Shown here: piece after piece, positions 8,137 to 17,875 of the stretch
Layout of the letters: each line of letters opens with the position of its first letter
Numbering within the stretch: position 1 is the stretch's first letter
DNA from: Pseudomonas alkylphenolica
Lineage (GTDB): Bacteria; Pseudomonadota; Gammaproteobacteria; Pseudomonadales; Pseudomonadaceae
NCBI RefSeq assembly: GCF_000746525.1
Contig: NZ_CP009048.1
Span: 343,501-407,500, forward strand
Direction of reading: 5' to 3'
Length of the DNA: 64,000 nt
The notes under the pieces: model-generated
Databases searched by the model: none
The model's input: only the letters and a program-made list of their open reading frames with translations
Told to the model about the DNA's origin: nothing
Translations under genes and position numbers: made by a program

Positions 8137-10385
8137 CGCTTGAACAACCCCTTGAGCGCATCTTTGAGCTCCGGACTGACCTTGTCACCGAGTTTCTCGT
8201 CGATCTTGTCGCTGAGTTTTTCGCTGACTTTGTCGCCCGCCAGCTTGGCGGCGACTTTGCCCAGCGCATCTTTGTCCAGGCGGCAGGCTTTGGCGCCCAG
8301 CTCAAGCGGGCCACGGCAGCGCAGCGGCAGTTCGAGGCCGACATAGCGCTCGCCGACCTGGCAGGCAGGGTCCGGCATGTCGCGTTTGTCGCCCTCAACG
8401 ATCACGCCCACCCGGTAGTCCATACCCAGCACGCGCAGGTCGAGGTCGCCATGGCCGTTGACGGTTAGGCCGGGAATACGCGCCTTGAGGTCAGGGTTGC
8501 TGGCCACGCCATTACGCAGTACCAGGCTGCCTTTGAGCTCCTGGAAGGGCGTGTCCTTGCCGCGGGGTTCGCCGCTCAGGGCTTTGCGGTTGAGGGTGGC
8601 GATGGCCTGGCACAGCTGTTGTTCAAGGTTGGCGTTGACCAGGATACCGTCGTTGATGACAAAGCTGGCGTTGCCATTGAGGGTGTCGACCAGCGCCTTC
8701 TGACTGTTGCCGGTGGCGGTCAGGTCGCTGCTCAGGGTCAGCAGGCCCTTGACCGGCGGAGTTTCGGTCTGGCTCTTGATGAAGTGCTCGACCGGCACCC
8801 GGTTGACCTTGGTGGTGAGGCCGATCTGCGGCACCGCCGGGCGCACATCCAGGGTGCCCTTGCTTTCGAAGTCGCCGTCATACAGGCCGCCGCGCAGGGC
8901 TTCCAGGGTGATCAGGCCGCCCTGGCCCTGGGCTTTCAGGTGGGCGTTTTCGATCGGTAGTTTCTCCAGGGTCAGCAGGCCGAACGTCAGGTCAGCCTGC
9001 AGATCGAGCTGGCGCAGGCGATCGACCGGCAGCAGCTTGTCGTTGCTCCAGGCCACCTGGGTCGGGGCGTCGGGCAGCGGCGTGTTGCCGGCGCTGGCCA
9101 GGGCGCTTTGTTCCTTGCTCTTGACCTCGGCCTGGCGCGCTGCAGTGGCACTGGCCGCCGCCTCACTCTTGGCCGGCATATAGCGGTCGGCGTCGAACTT
9201 GTCGGCCTTGAGCTGAATGCGCAGGGCTTGTTTGGCGAAGTCTTCGACCGCCAGGCGGCCACTGAAGGTGCTGTCGTCGAGTTTTACCGCCAGGTCTTCC
9301 AGGGCCAGGCTGGTGGGGCTGCCTTGCAGGCGGCTGACCAGTTCGAACTTGTTCAGCGCGCTGGCGTCAGCTGTGGCGGGCAGCGTCACGCCGACGCTGT
9401 CGAGGAAGGTACGCAGGTTGATCTGGGCGATCGACAGGCCACCCGTCAGTTGCGGGGTCTTGTCCAGGTCACGCAGGTTCAGTTCGCCAAGGGCGCGCAA
9501 CTGGTTGGCCGAGAGTTTCAGGCCGTTCCATTCGGCGACGTTGGCTGCCAGGTCGACCAGCAATTGGCCCTGGGCAGCGAAGGTCAGGGTTTTGCCCTGC
9601 AGAGGCTCGCCCGAGGCTTCGCCGCTGAGCTTCATGTCTTCGAACTGGTAGCGCTTGAGGCGGCGGTCGAAACGCAGCTCGCCGTTGAGTTCCGTGCGTG
9701 CTTTGAGTACCGGTTGCCCGACGCTGACAAAGGCGGTCATTTTCAGCGGGATATTCACCCCTTCGTGGACCGCGCCGGTGCTCAGCTGGATGCTTTCGGC
9801 GCCAAAGGTCTGACCGCTGCGTGCATCGCTGTACTGAACCCGGGCGTTGTTCACGGTCAGGCTGTCGATATCCAGCTTGACCGGACGCTCGTTGCTGTCG
9901 CTCTTGGTCTCGGCCTTGGCCGTGGCTTCGCCAGCAGGTGCGGGTGCGGCGCCCTCGGCGGGGGCTGCTGCAGCGACCGGCAATGGCTTGCCGATGTCTT
10001 CCCAGTTGCCGTGGCCGTTCTCGTCACGGCTCAGGCTCAGGTTCAGACCTTCGACGCGTACGTCGCTCATCTGCACTTCGCGGCGCAACAATGGCAGGAC
10101 GCGCACTGACAGACCGAGCATCTGCAGATCGGCAAACGGCACTTTCGGGTTGTTCAGGGTGGCGATGCTGGCTTCATGCAGCTCCAGCCCCAGCCAGGGG
10201 AACAGGCTCCAGCCGATGTCGCCATTGAGCGTCAGCTCGACGTGGGCTTTGTCGCGTGCAAGTTGGCGAATCTCGTCTTTGTAGTCGTTGGGATCGAAGA
10301 GGTGGGTCAGGGCAAATCCCAGAGCCACAATGATCAGCAACAACCCGAGAAGCACCAGCCCCAGGATTTTGCCGAACGCTTTCAT
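8133..10385 (-). CDS. AsmA family protein
   Basis: A 750-residue envelope protein. One N-terminal membrane anchor (about residues 5-28, ILGLVLLGLLLIIVALGFAL) precedes a large AsmA domain, a bridge-like fold that in related proteins helps move lipids between the membranes. An alanine/proline-rich linker occurs near residues 140-165. The C-terminal 60 residues are charged and repetitive (DKVSEKLSDKIDEKLGDK). Its stop overlaps the mutY start, so the three genes form one transcription unit starting at this gene. Confidence 0.92.
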   Translation of the reverse strand: MKAFGKILGLVLLGLLLIIVALGFALTHLFDPNDYKDEIRQLARDKAHVELTLNGDIGWSLFPWLGLELHEASIATLNNPKVPFADLQMLGLSVRVLPLLRREVQMSDVRVEGLNLSLSRDENGHGNWEDIGKPLPVAAAAPAEGAAPAPAGEATAKAETKSDSNERPVKLDIDSLTVNNARVQYSDARSGQTFGAESIQLSTGAVHEGVNIPLKMTAFVSVGQPVLKARTELNGELRFDRRLKRYQFEDMKLSGEASGEPLQGKTLTFAAQGQLLVDLAANVAEWNGLKLSANQLRALGELNLRDLDKTPQLTGGLSIAQINLRTFLDSVGVTLPATADASALNKFELVSRLQGSPTSLALEDLAVKLDDSTFSGRLAVEDFAKQALRIQLKADKFDADRYMPAKSEAAASATAARQAEVKSKEQSALASAGNTPLPDAPTQVAWSNDKLLPVDRLRQLDLQADLTFGLLTLEKLPIENAHLKAQGQGGLITLEALRGGLYDGDFESKGTLDVRPAVPQIGLTTKVNRVPVEHFIKSQTETPPVKGLLTLSSDLTATGNSQKALVDTLNGNASFVINDGILVNANLEQQLCQAIATLNRKALSGEPRGKDTPFQELKGSLVLRNGVASNPDLKARIPGLTVNGHGDLDLRVLGMDYRVGVIVEGDKRDMPDPACQVGERYVGLELPLRCRGPLELGAKACRLDKDALGKVAAKLAGDKVSEKLSDKIDEKLGDKVSPELKDALKGLFKR

Positions 10386-10744
10386 GGGCGAGTCCTTGTA
10401 GTTCGATTCTAAAATTTAGCCGCAGAGTATAGCGCTGCGCTTGGCGTCGCTGGAGATGCTCAAGGATTACTGAGGATTTCTCCTACGGCGCTGGCCTGAT
10501 TTGCTCAGGATTTCGACAGCGATGGGTATGACAGTTCCTTGCGCGCAGTGATCAGCTGCCGAACAAAAGACGATATCAGTTTGCTTTCAAAGGCAGAGGC
10601 TAATGCTACTCTTGCGCCGCTCACAGGCCCTTGTGCGGCGATTTGTCGCGTTTTATAGGGCATCTGTGCCAAAAAACGATCAGTTGCCTATGTGCCAAGG
10701 TCGTGAGCCGTGAGCTGACCATCTCTACGCGGGGAACACAATAA
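10386..10744. other. 359-bp divergent intergenic region
   Basis: It holds the promoters for the leftward asmA-mutY-yggX unit and the rightward MFS gene. The only pattern I can support is a direct repeat TGTGCCAA at 10665-10672 and 10691-10698 (26 bp apart), just upstream of the MFS gene. It may be a regulator site, but nothing else supports this. Confidence 0.5.
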
Positions 10745-12406
10745 ATGAACAGCAGTATCACGGCAGGCACGTTAACCAGCAGCCCTGGTTTTCTGTCCAA
10801 GGAGCGGATCATCGCCGCGCCTGGTTTCAACCGCTGGCTGGTACCACCGGCGGCGCTGGCCATCCACCTGTGCATCGGCATGGCCTACGGTTTTTCGGTG
10901 TTCTGGTTGCCGTTGTCGCAAGCGATCGGTATTACCGCGCCGCTCGCCTGCGCGCCGGACATGAGCTTCTTCGCCCGCCTGTTCAGCACTGAATGCGACT
11001 GGCAGATCTCGATGCTCAGCTGGATCTATACCCTGTTCTTCGTGTTCCTCGGCTGTTCTGCCGCCGTTTGGGGTGGCTGGCTGGAGCACGCTGGGCCACG
11101 CAAGGCCGGGGTGGTTTCGGCGTTGTGCTGGTGTGGTGGCCTGCTGATCTCGGCGTTCGGTATCTATAGCCACCAGCTCTGGCTGATGTGGCTGGGCTCG
11201 GGTGTCATCGGCGGTATCGGCCTGGGCCTGGGCTATATCTCGCCGGTTTCGACCTTGATCAAGTGGTTCCCGGACAAGCGCGGCATGGCCACCGGCATGG
11301 CGATCATGGGCTTTGGCGGTGGCGCCATGGTGGGCGCGCCACTGGCGGCAGCGCTGATGAACCACTTTGCCAGCCCTGAAGGCGTAGGCGTCTGGCAGAG
11401 CTTCGTGGTGATGGCGGTAATTTACTTCGTGTTCATGATCGGCGGTGCCTTGGCCTATCGAGTGCCACCGACCGGCTGGAAGCCCGAAGGCTGGACCGCA
11501 CCGCTGAAGAAAGCCAGCAACGCGATGATTACCCACCGCCACGTACATGTCAGTGTGGCGTGGAAAACGCCGCAGTTTGCATTGATCTGGTTGGTGTTGT
11601 GCCTGAACGTGTCGGCAGGTATCGGTATCCTGGGCATGGCCTCGCCACTGCTGCAGGAAGTTTTTGCCGGCAAGTTGCTCGGCAACGACTTGAGCTTCAG
11701 CGAACTCAGCAGCACGCAACTGGCGCAGATTGCCGCAATTGCTGCCGGCTTTACCGGCCTTTTGAGCCTGTTCAATATCGGTGGGCGGTTTTTCTGGGCG
11801 TCGTTCTCCGACTACATCGGGCGCAAGAACACCTATTTCGCCTTCTTCGCCCTGGGTGTCGCGCTGTATGCGCTGGTGCCGAACATGGGCCACCTGGGCA
11901 ATATCGCCCTGTTCGTGGCGGCGTTCTGCATCATCCTGTCGATGTACGGCGGCGGCTTCGCCACGGTGCCGGCGTATCTGGCCGACCTGTTCGGCACGCA
12001 GATGGTCGGCGCCATTCATGGTCGTCTGTTGACTGCCTGGGCTGCTGCTGGCGTGCTGGGGCCGGTGCTGATCACCTACCTGCGTGAGTACCAGCTGGCG
12101 CTGGGCGTGGAGCGTGCGGCGGTCTACGACATCACCCTGTACATCCTGGCCGGCCTGCTGGTGCTGGGGTTTGTCTGTAACGCGCTGGTGCGCCCGGTGG
12201 CCGACAAGTACTTCATGACCGATGCGCAGCTGGCGGCGGAACAGGCGCTGAGCCATGACCAGGGCAACGGCAACGCCCGGGTGCTGGAGTGGCATGCGGC
12301 GCCGGGCAGTCTGCCGCTGGTGGTCGCTGCCTGGCTGGTGGTGGGGATTCCACTGGCCTGGGGGATCTGGGTGACGCTGCAAAAAACCGCGGTGCTGTTC
12401 AACTGA
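10745..12406 (+). CDS. MFS transporter, oxalate/formate antiporter (OFA) family
   Basis: A 553-residue inner-membrane transporter with about twelve to fourteen helices. Family features are the opening GFNRWLVPPAALAIHLCIGM followed by AYGFSVFWLPLS, the loop KWFPDKRGMATGMAIMGFGG after helix 4, and ADLFGTQMVGAIHGRLLTAW late in the protein. Family members exchange carboxylates such as oxalate, formate or monocarboxylates; the substrate here is unknown. The long cytoplasmic/C-terminal parts make it larger than a typical 430-aa member. It stands alone between a divergent gene and a REP site. Confidence 0.88.
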   Translation: MNSSITAGTLTSSPGFLSKERIIAAPGFNRWLVPPAALAIHLCIGMAYGFSVFWLPLSQAIGITAPLACAPDMSFFARLFSTECDWQISMLSWIYTLFFVFLGCSAAVWGGWLEHAGPRKAGVVSALCWCGGLLISAFGIYSHQLWLMWLGSGVIGGIGLGLGYISPVSTLIKWFPDKRGMATGMAIMGFGGGAMVGAPLAAALMNHFASPEGVGVWQSFVVMAVIYFVFMIGGALAYRVPPTGWKPEGWTAPLKKASNAMITHRHVHVSVAWKTPQFALIWLVLCLNVSAGIGILGMASPLLQEVFAGKLLGNDLSFSELSSTQLAQIAAIAAGFTGLLSLFNIGGRFFWASFSDYIGRKNTYFAFFALGVALYALVPNMGHLGNIALFVAAFCIILSMYGGGFATVPAYLADLFGTQMVGAIHGRLLTAWAAAGVLGPVLITYLREYQLALGVERAAVYDITLYILAGLLVLGFVCNALVRPVADKYFMTDAQLAAEQALSHDQGNGNARVLEWHAAPGSLPLVVAAWLVVGIPLAWGIWVTLQKTAVLFN

Positions 12407-12410
12407 CTCG

Positions 12411-12497
12411 GTAGGAGCGGGCTTCGGTGGGAGCGGGCTTGCCCCGCGATGCAATGTGACTGAACAACCGCGATCGCGGGGCAAGCCCGCTCCCACC
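12411..12497. repeat. REP pair 2 (type B) plus partial copy
   Basis: A partial REP (GTAGGAGCGGGCTT) abuts a full inverted pair with TGGGAGCG ends outward. The spacer GCAATGTGACTGAACAACCG belongs to the conserved type B spacer family. It follows the MFS stop. Confidence 0.9.
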
Positions 12498-12545
12498 GAG
12501 TTGCCCCAGCGGTCACTGTTCCAATCAGAAGTTGCAGAAAATCAT

Positions 12546-12574
12546 CATGTGGCAGGTAAATCCCCTGCCACATG
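12546..12574. promoter_or_regulatory. Perfect inverted repeat upstream of hisB
   Basis: CATGTGGCAGG (12546-12556) is perfectly complementary to CCTGCCACATG (12564-12574) with a 7-base gap. It sits 78 bp before hisB and is not a REP. It could be an RNA hairpin or an operator. No T-run follows. Confidence 0.5.
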
Positions 12575-12651
12575 TCATCTTCGTTTCATGCCACGCGCTT
12601 CTAGGCCTATAATGATCACCTTTTTCGCCCAATGATTTTGCGGAGCTGGTG

Positions 12652-13245
12652 ATGGTCGAACGTAAGGCTTCCGTCGAGCGCAATACTCTGGAAACCCAGA
12701 TCAAGGCCTCGATCAACCTGGATGGCAGCGGCAAGGCCCGATTTGATATCGGTGTGCCTTTCCTTGAACACATGCTCGACCAGATCGCCCGACATGGGCT
12801 GATCGATCTCGACATCGAGTGCAAGGGCGACCTGCATATCGACGATCACCATACCGTCGAAGATGTCGGTATCACCCTCGGCCAGGCTTTCAACCAGGCC
12901 ATCGGCGACAAGAAGGGCATCCGCCGCTACGGCCATGCCTATGTGCCGCTGGATGAAGCCCTGTCGCGTGTGGTCATCGACTTCTCCGGCCGTCCCGGCC
13001 TGCAGATGCACGTGCCCTACACCCGCGCCTCGGTAGGCGGCTTCGATGTCGACCTGTTCCAGGAATTCTTCCAGGGCTTCGTCAACCACGCCAACGTCAC
13101 CCTGCACATCGACAACCTGCGTGGGCACAACACCCACCACCAGATCGAAACGGTGTTCAAGGCGTTCGGCCGCGCGCTGCGCATGGCGATCGAGCTGGAC
13201 GAGCGCATGGCCGGGCAGATGCCATCGACCAAGGGTTGCCTGTAA
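12652..13245 (+). CDS. hisB: Imidazoleglycerol-phosphate dehydratase
   Basis: A 197-residue monofunctional HisB catalysing the sixth step of histidine synthesis (IGP to imidazole-acetol phosphate). Metal-binding motifs DDHHTVED and HNTHHQIE are intact, and the C-terminus ends PSTKGCL. A GTG lies just upstream at 12649, but ATG 12652 after GGAG is the expected start. The stop overlaps the hisH ATG by one base (TAATG). It is the first gene of the operon. Confidence 0.98.
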   Translation: MVERKASVERNTLETQIKASINLDGSGKARFDIGVPFLEHMLDQIARHGLIDLDIECKGDLHIDDHHTVEDVGITLGQAFNQAIGDKKGIRRYGHAYVPLDEALSRVVIDFSGRPGLQMHVPYTRASVGGFDVDLFQEFFQGFVNHANVTLHIDNLRGHNTHHQIETVFKAFGRALRMAIELDERMAGQMPSTKGCL

Positions 13246-13883
13246 TGCAGACAGTTGCCGTTATCGACTATGGCATGGGCAACCTGCACTCGGTGGCCAA
13301 GGCCCTGGAGCACGTCGGCGCCGGCAAGGTGCTGATTACCAGCGACGCTGCGGTAATCCGCGAGGCTGACCGCGTGGTGTTCCCAGGTGTCGGTGCGATT
13401 CGCGACTGCATGGCCGAGATTCGCCGCCTGGGCTTCGACAGCCTGGTGCGTGAAGTCAGCCAGGACCGTCCGTTCTTCGGCATTTGCGTCGGCATGCAGG
13501 CGTTGCTCGATCACAGTGAAGAGAACGACGGTGTCGACTGCATCGGCCTGTTCCCAGGCCAGGTGAAGTTCTTCGGCAAAGACCTGCACGAAGAGGGCGA
13601 GCACCTGAAGGTGCCGCACATGGGCTGGAACGAAGTTAGCCAGGCCATCGACCACCCGCTGTGGCACAACATTCCTGACCTGGCGCGCTTCTATTTCGTC
13701 CACAGCTACTACATCACCGCGGCCAAGGCCGTGCAGGTGGTGGGGCGCGGTCACTATGGCGTCGATTTCGCCGCCGCGCTGGCCGAAGGTTCGCGTTTTG
13801 CCGTGCAGTTCCATCCGGAGAAGAGCCATACCCATGGCCTGCAGCTGCTGCAGAACTTCGCCGCCTGGGACGGCCGCTGGTAA
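13245..13883 (+). CDS. hisH: Imidazole glycerol phosphate synthase subunit HisH (glutaminase)
   Basis: A 212-residue class I glutamine amidotransferase that supplies ammonia to HisF. The nucleophile lies in [11 protein letters not shown], and the His/Glu pair of the triad lies in [10 protein letters not shown] near the C-terminus. The start [14 protein letters not shown] is preferred over the in-frame start nine bases upstream because it gives the normal N-terminus. TAATG overlaps couple it to hisB before and the DUF2164 gene after. Confidence 0.98.
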   Translation: MQTVAVIDYGMGNLHSVAKALEHVGAGKVLITSDAAVIREADRVVFPGVGAIRDCMAEIRRLGFDSLVREVSQDRPFFGICVGMQALLDHSEENDGVDCIGLFPGQVKFFGKDLHEEGEHLKVPHMGWNEVSQAIDHPLWHNIPDLARFYFVHSYYITAAKAVQVVGRGHYGVDFAAALAEGSRFAVQFHPEKSHTHGLQLLQNFAAWDGRW

Positions 13884-14143
13884 TGAGCAAGTCCAGGACC
13901 AAGGCACCGATTCTCACCCTCGCCCCGGAACAGGAACGCGAGGCGCTGGATGTTCTCAAGCGCTTCCTCGAAGACCGTTTCGAGTTGCAGCTGGGGTCGT
14001 TCGAGGTCGCCGAGGTGCTGGATCTGTTCACCAAAGAGATTGCCCCGCACTACTACAACAGGGCGATTTTCGATGTGCAGAACCACCTCAAGGAACGGTT
14101 CGAAAGCATCGAAAGCGACCTGTGGGCGCTCGAGAAGAACTGA
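13883..14143 (+). CDS. DUF2164 family protein
   Basis: An 86-residue protein matching the DUF2164 family by recall: a charged helical N-terminus followed by FELQLGSFEVAEVLDLFT and the conserved APHYYNRAIFDVQNHLKERF. Function is unknown. It is translationally coupled to hisH (TAATG) and precedes hisA by 42 bp, so it is embedded in the histidine operon. It carries no motif for histidine chemistry. Confidence 0.9.
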   Translation: MSKSRTKAPILTLAPEQEREALDVLKRFLEDRFELQLGSFEVAEVLDLFTKEIAPHYYNRAIFDVQNHLKERFESIESDLWALEKN

Positions 14144-14185
14144 CTTCCCGAGCATCACTGTTTACCGAATAGACAGGTTTTGCAG

Positions 14186-14923
14186 ATGCTGATTATCCCC
14201 GCTATCGATCTCAAGGACGGTGCTTGCGTACGCCTGCGCCAAGGCCGCATGGAAGATTCCACGGTTTTCTCCGACGACCCGGTGAGCATGGCCGCCAAGT
14301 GGGTCGAAGGCGGCTGCCGCCGTCTGCATCTGGTTGACCTCAACGGCGCTTTCGAAGGCCAGCCGGTCAACGGCGAAGTGGTGACCGCCATTGCCAAGCG
14401 CTACCCGAACCTGCCGATCCAGATCGGCGGCGGTATCCGTTCGCTGGAAACCATCGAGCACTACGTCAAAGCCGGCGTCAGCTACGTGATCATCGGCACC
14501 AAGGCGGTCAAAGAGCCGGAGTTCGTCGCCGAAGCCTGCCGCGCGTTCCCGGGCAAAGTCATTGTCGGCCTGGACGCCAAAGACGGTTTCGTCGCCACCG
14601 ACGGCTGGGCTGAAGTCAGCTCGGTGCAGGTCATCGACCTGGCCAAGCGTTTCGAAGCTGACGGCGTCTCGGCCATCGTCTACACCGACATCGCCAAAGA
14701 CGGCATGATGCAAGGCTGCAACGTGCCTTTCACCGCCGCCCTGGCCGCGGCCACCAAGATCCCGGTCATCGCCTCCGGCGGTATCCACAACCTGGGTGAC
14801 ATCAAGGCCCTGCTCGACGCCAAGGCGCCAGGCATCATCGGTGCGATCACCGGCCGCGCCATCTACGAAGGCACCCTGGATGTCGCCGAGGCACAAGCCT
14901 TCTGCGACAGCTATAAAGGCTGA
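14186..14923 (+). CDS. hisA: ProFAR isomerase HisA
   Basis: A 245-residue (beta/alpha)8 barrel isomerase, fourth step of histidine synthesis. The catalytic aspartates lie in [10 protein letters not shown] at the N-terminus and in [13 protein letters not shown], with phosphate-binding glycines in QIGGGIRS and VIASGGI. The start LIIPAIDL with ATG 14186 is chosen over an upstream in-frame TTG. Confidence 0.98.
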   Translation: MLIIPAIDLKDGACVRLRQGRMEDSTVFSDDPVSMAAKWVEGGCRRLHLVDLNGAFEGQPVNGEVVTAIAKRYPNLPIQIGGGIRSLETIEHYVKAGVSYVIIGTKAVKEPEFVAEACRAFPGKVIVGLDAKDGFVATDGWAEVSSVQVIDLAKRFEADGVSAIVYTDIAKDGMMQGCNVPFTAALAAATKIPVIASGGIHNLGDIKALLDAKAPGIIGAITGRAIYEGTLDVAEAQAFCDSYKG

Positions 14924-14933
14924 GGACTCCGAC

Positions 14934-15704
14934 ATGGCACTGGCCAAGCGCATCATCCCTTGCCTGGACGTGGACAACGGCCGGGTGGTCAAGGGCGTCA
15001 AGTTCGAGAACATCCGCGATGCCGGTGACCCGGTGGAAATCGCCCGGCGCTACGATGAACAGGGTGCTGACGAAATCACCTTCCTCGACATCACTGCCAG
15101 CGTCGATGGCCGCGATACCACCCTGCATACCGTCGAGCGCATGGCCAGCCAGGTGTTCATCCCGCTGACCGTGGGCGGTGGCGTGCGTACCGTGCAGGAC
15201 ATCCGCAACCTGCTCAATGCCGGTGCCGACAAGGTCTCGATCAACACTGCCGCAGTGTTCAACCCGGAGTTCGTTGGCGAGGCTGCCGCGCACTTCGGTT
15301 CGCAGTGCATCGTGGTTGCCATTGACGCCAAGAAGGTTTCCGGCCCGGGCGAAACCCCGCGCTGGGAAATCTTCACCCACGGCGGTCGCAAGCCGACCGG
15401 CCTGGACGCGGTGGAGTGGGCGAAGAAGATGGAAGGCCTGGGTGCCGGTGAGATCCTGCTGACCAGCATGGATCAGGACGGCATGAAGAACGGCTTTGAC
15501 CTGGGCGTGACCCGGGCCATCAGCGATGCCCTGGGCATTCCGGTGATTGCTTCAGGTGGTGTGGGTAACCTGCAGCACCTGGCTGACGGGATTCTGGAAG
15601 GTCATGCCAGCGCAGTGCTAGCGGCAAGCATCTTCCACTTCGGTGAGTACACGGTGCCGGAAGCCAAGGCGTTCATGGCCAAGCAAGGCATCGTCGTCCG
15701 CTGA
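14934..15704 (+). CDS. hisF: Imidazole glycerol phosphate synthase subunit HisF (cyclase)
   Basis: A 256-residue barrel enzyme forming the synthase with HisH. N-terminal [20 protein letters not shown] carries the catalytic Asp11, and the second catalytic Asp lies in [12 protein letters not shown]. Phosphate sites TVGGGVRTV and IASGGVGN are present. It follows hisA by 10 bp and closes the cluster. hisI/hisE are not in the window. Confidence 0.98.
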   Translation: MALAKRIIPCLDVDNGRVVKGVKFENIRDAGDPVEIARRYDEQGADEITFLDITASVDGRDTTLHTVERMASQVFIPLTVGGGVRTVQDIRNLLNAGADKVSINTAAVFNPEFVGEAAAHFGSQCIVVAIDAKKVSGPGETPRWEIFTHGGRKPTGLDAVEWAKKMEGLGAGEILLTSMDQDGMKNGFDLGVTRAISDALGIPVIASGGVGNLQHLADGILEGHASAVLAASIFHFGEYTVPEAKAFMAKQGIVVR

Positions 15705-15713
15705 CAGTCCTCT

Positions 15714-15780
15714 ATCGCGGGGCAAGCCCGCTCCCACCGGAATTGAGGTGATCCCGGTGGGAGCGGGCTTGCCCCGCGAT
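15714..15780. repeat. REP pair 3 (type A)
   Basis: Inverted REP copies with ATCGCGG ends outward sit between the convergent hisF and cbcV genes, only 5 bp from the cbcV stop. Confidence 0.9.
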
Positions 15781-15785
15781 AGCAT

Positions 15786-16964
15786 TCACCCCAGATTCTT
15801 GCCCAACAGCGCGTGATACAACTCGCTGTCACCGAGAATCCCCACCACCGTATTACCTTCCTGCAGCACCAGCTTGTTACCGGTCTGGTAACGGATCTGC
15901 AGGGCCTCACGCATACCGATGCTGGCACTGACCAACGTTGGCTTGCGGGCTAGTCCTTCCACCGCTTCCCCTGGTGCCCAGTTCTGCAGGTCCATACCCG
16001 TAGCGCCCTGACGCGCGCCCTTGATGGTATTGCCTTCGGCCAGATCCAGCCACGAGTCGCCACCCGGATCGATACACACCGAACCATTGATGCGCTTGCA
16101 CTTGTCCAAGGTGCGCATCAGGCTGCGGCCACACAGCACGTTGAGTGGGTTGGTATGGGCGACGAAGGTCCGTACATATTCGTCTGCCGGGTTGAGGACG
16201 ATCTCTTCAGGCTTGCTGTACTGGATGATCTTGCCGTCTTTCATGATGGCGATCCGGCTGCCCAGCTTCAGTGCTTCGTCCAGGTCGTGGCTGACGAAGA
16301 CGATGGTCTTGCTCAGCTTGCGTTGCAGCTCCAGCAGCTCGTCCTGCAGGCCCTGACGGATCAGCGGGTCGAGGGCCGAGAAGGGTTCGTCCATCAGCAG
16401 GATGTCGGCGTCCATGGCCAGCGCGCGGGCCAGGCCCACACGTTGCTGCATGCCGCCTGAGAGTTCATCGGGCTTCTTGTTGCGCCATTGCGTCAGGCCG
16501 ACCAGTTCGAGTTTCTCGTCGACCAGCTTGCGCCGCTCTTTCTCCGGGCGCCCCTGCATTTCCAGGCCGAAGCTGATGTTCTCGCGCACCGTCAGCCAGG
16601 GCATCAGGGCGAACTTCTGGAACACCATGGCGATGCGCTTGGTGCGCATCATCTTCAGTTCCGCCGGGGTGCAATGGGCGATGTCGATATGCGAGCCTTC
16701 GTGCTCGACGAACAACTTGCCGCGGCTGACGGTATTGAGGCCGTTGATGCAGCGCAGCAGGCTCGACTTGCCTGAACCGGACAGGCCCATCAGCACGCAG
16801 ATCTCGCCTTTGTTGATATCCAGGTTGGCCTTTTCCACGCCGACTACCAACCCGGTTTTTTTCAGGATCTGCTCCCGCGAAAGGCCTTGGTCTAGCAGGC
16901 TGAGGGCCTCACGCGGTCGGTTGGAGAAGATAACGTCTACATCTTCGAAGCGAATAATGCTCAT
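15786..16964 (-). CDS. cbcV: Choline/betaine/carnitine ABC transporter ATP-binding protein
   Basis: A 392-residue ATPase of the ProV/OpuA class. Walker A is GLSGSGKSSLLR, the signature is ELSGGMQQRVGLARA and Walker B is ILLMDEPFSALDPL. The C-terminal 110 residues are a CBS-like regulatory region, as in osmoprotectant transporters, ending with a repeated VGILGDSELYHALLGK segment. It is the last gene of cbcX-cbcW-cbcV and overlaps cbcW (ATGA). From knowledge of P. aeruginosa, CbcWV is the core imported-amine channel shared by several binding proteins. Confidence 0.95.
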   Translation of the reverse strand: MSIIRFEDVDVIFSNRPREALSLLDQGLSREQILKKTGLVVGVEKANLDINKGEICVLMGLSGSGKSSLLRCINGLNTVSRGKLFVEHEGSHIDIAHCTPAELKMMRTKRIAMVFQKFALMPWLTVRENISFGLEMQGRPEKERRKLVDEKLELVGLTQWRNKKPDELSGGMQQRVGLARALAMDADILLMDEPFSALDPLIRQGLQDELLELQRKLSKTIVFVSHDLDEALKLGSRIAIMKDGKIIQYSKPEEIVLNPADEYVRTFVAHTNPLNVLCGRSLMRTLDKCKRINGSVCIDPGGDSWLDLAEGNTIKGARQGATGMDLQNWAPGEAVEGLARKPTLVSASIGMREALQIRYQTGNKLVLQEGNTVVGILGDSELYHALLGKNLG

Positions 16965-17806
16965 GCTTCACTCCTTACCGGTGCGTCGGGTTGTTTGCAG
17001 ATACGGTCGAGCATGATCGCCAGCAATACGATTGCCAGACCCGCTTCGAAGCCCAGGGCGATATCGGCGGTGTTCAATGCGTTGACTACCGGTTTGCCCA
17101 GACCATCAGCGCCCACCAGCGCGGCAATCACCACCATCGACAGCGACAACATGATGCATTGGGTGACGCCGGCGGCGATGCTCGGCATGGCATGCGGCAG
17201 TTCGATGCGTGACAGCAGTTGGCGGCGTGAGCAACCGAAGGCCTTGCCGGCATCGAGCAGTTCCTGGGGCACATCACAGATACCCAGGTAGGTCAGGCGG
17301 ATCGGCGCGGCGATGGCGAACACCACCGTCGAGATCAGCCCGGGGACCACGCCCAGACCGAACAGGGTCAGGGTCGGGATCAGGTACACGAAGGTAGGGA
17401 CCGTCTGCATCAGGTCGAGGACCGGGCGCATGGCGGTGTAGAACATCGGTTTGTGCGCGGCGAGGATGCCCAGCGGTACGCCGATGGCCACGCAGACCAG
17501 GGTGGCGAACAGCACCTGGGCCAGGGTCTCCATGGTCTCTTGCCAGTAACCGAGGTTGAGGATCAGCAGGAATGACAGCACGCAGAAGGTGGTCAGCGCC
17601 CATTTGCGCTGGATCAGGTGCGCGATCACTGCAATCAGGCCGATCAGGACGAAGGGATTGAACCAGGTCAGTGCCCCGGTTACACCGTGGATCATGTATT
17701 CCAGTGCCGCAGCGAAAGCATCGAAGTAGTTGGCGCCGTGTTGCGTCAACCATTCAACGAAGCCTGCGATGTACTGGCCCAGAGGGAGTTTTTCATCGAT
17801 CAGCAT
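16961..17806 (-). CDS. cbcW: Choline/betaine/carnitine ABC transporter permease
   Basis: A 281-residue ProW-type inner-membrane permease with about six helices. The EAA-like loop is QELLDAGKAFGCSRRQLLSR (about residues 183-202), and MQTVPTFVYLIPTLTLFG is a family signature. Its ATG is 69 bp after the cbcX stop and its end overlaps cbcV. It should form the channel with CbcV for choline, betaine and carnitine. Confidence 0.95.
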   Translation of the reverse strand: MLIDEKLPLGQYIAGFVEWLTQHGANYFDAFAAALEYMIHGVTGALTWFNPFVLIGLIAVIAHLIQRKWALTTFCVLSFLLILNLGYWQETMETLAQVLFATLVCVAIGVPLGILAAHKPMFYTAMRPVLDLMQTVPTFVYLIPTLTLFGLGVVPGLISTVVFAIAAPIRLTYLGICDVPQELLDAGKAFGCSRRQLLSRIELPHAMPSIAAGVTQCIMLSLSMVVIAALVGADGLGKPVVNALNTADIALGFEAGLAIVLLAIMLDRICKQPDAPVRSEA

Positions 17807-17875
17807 GATAGCGAGCGTCCACCTGCAAAAAATTGAAGACAGCCTGCGGCGGGGCCAGCCCGCCGCAGGCAGTGC

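Noticed and set aside
10772-12496. A 574-aa open frame antisense to the MFS gene
   Set aside because: Composition and start in REP DNA mark it as a shadow.
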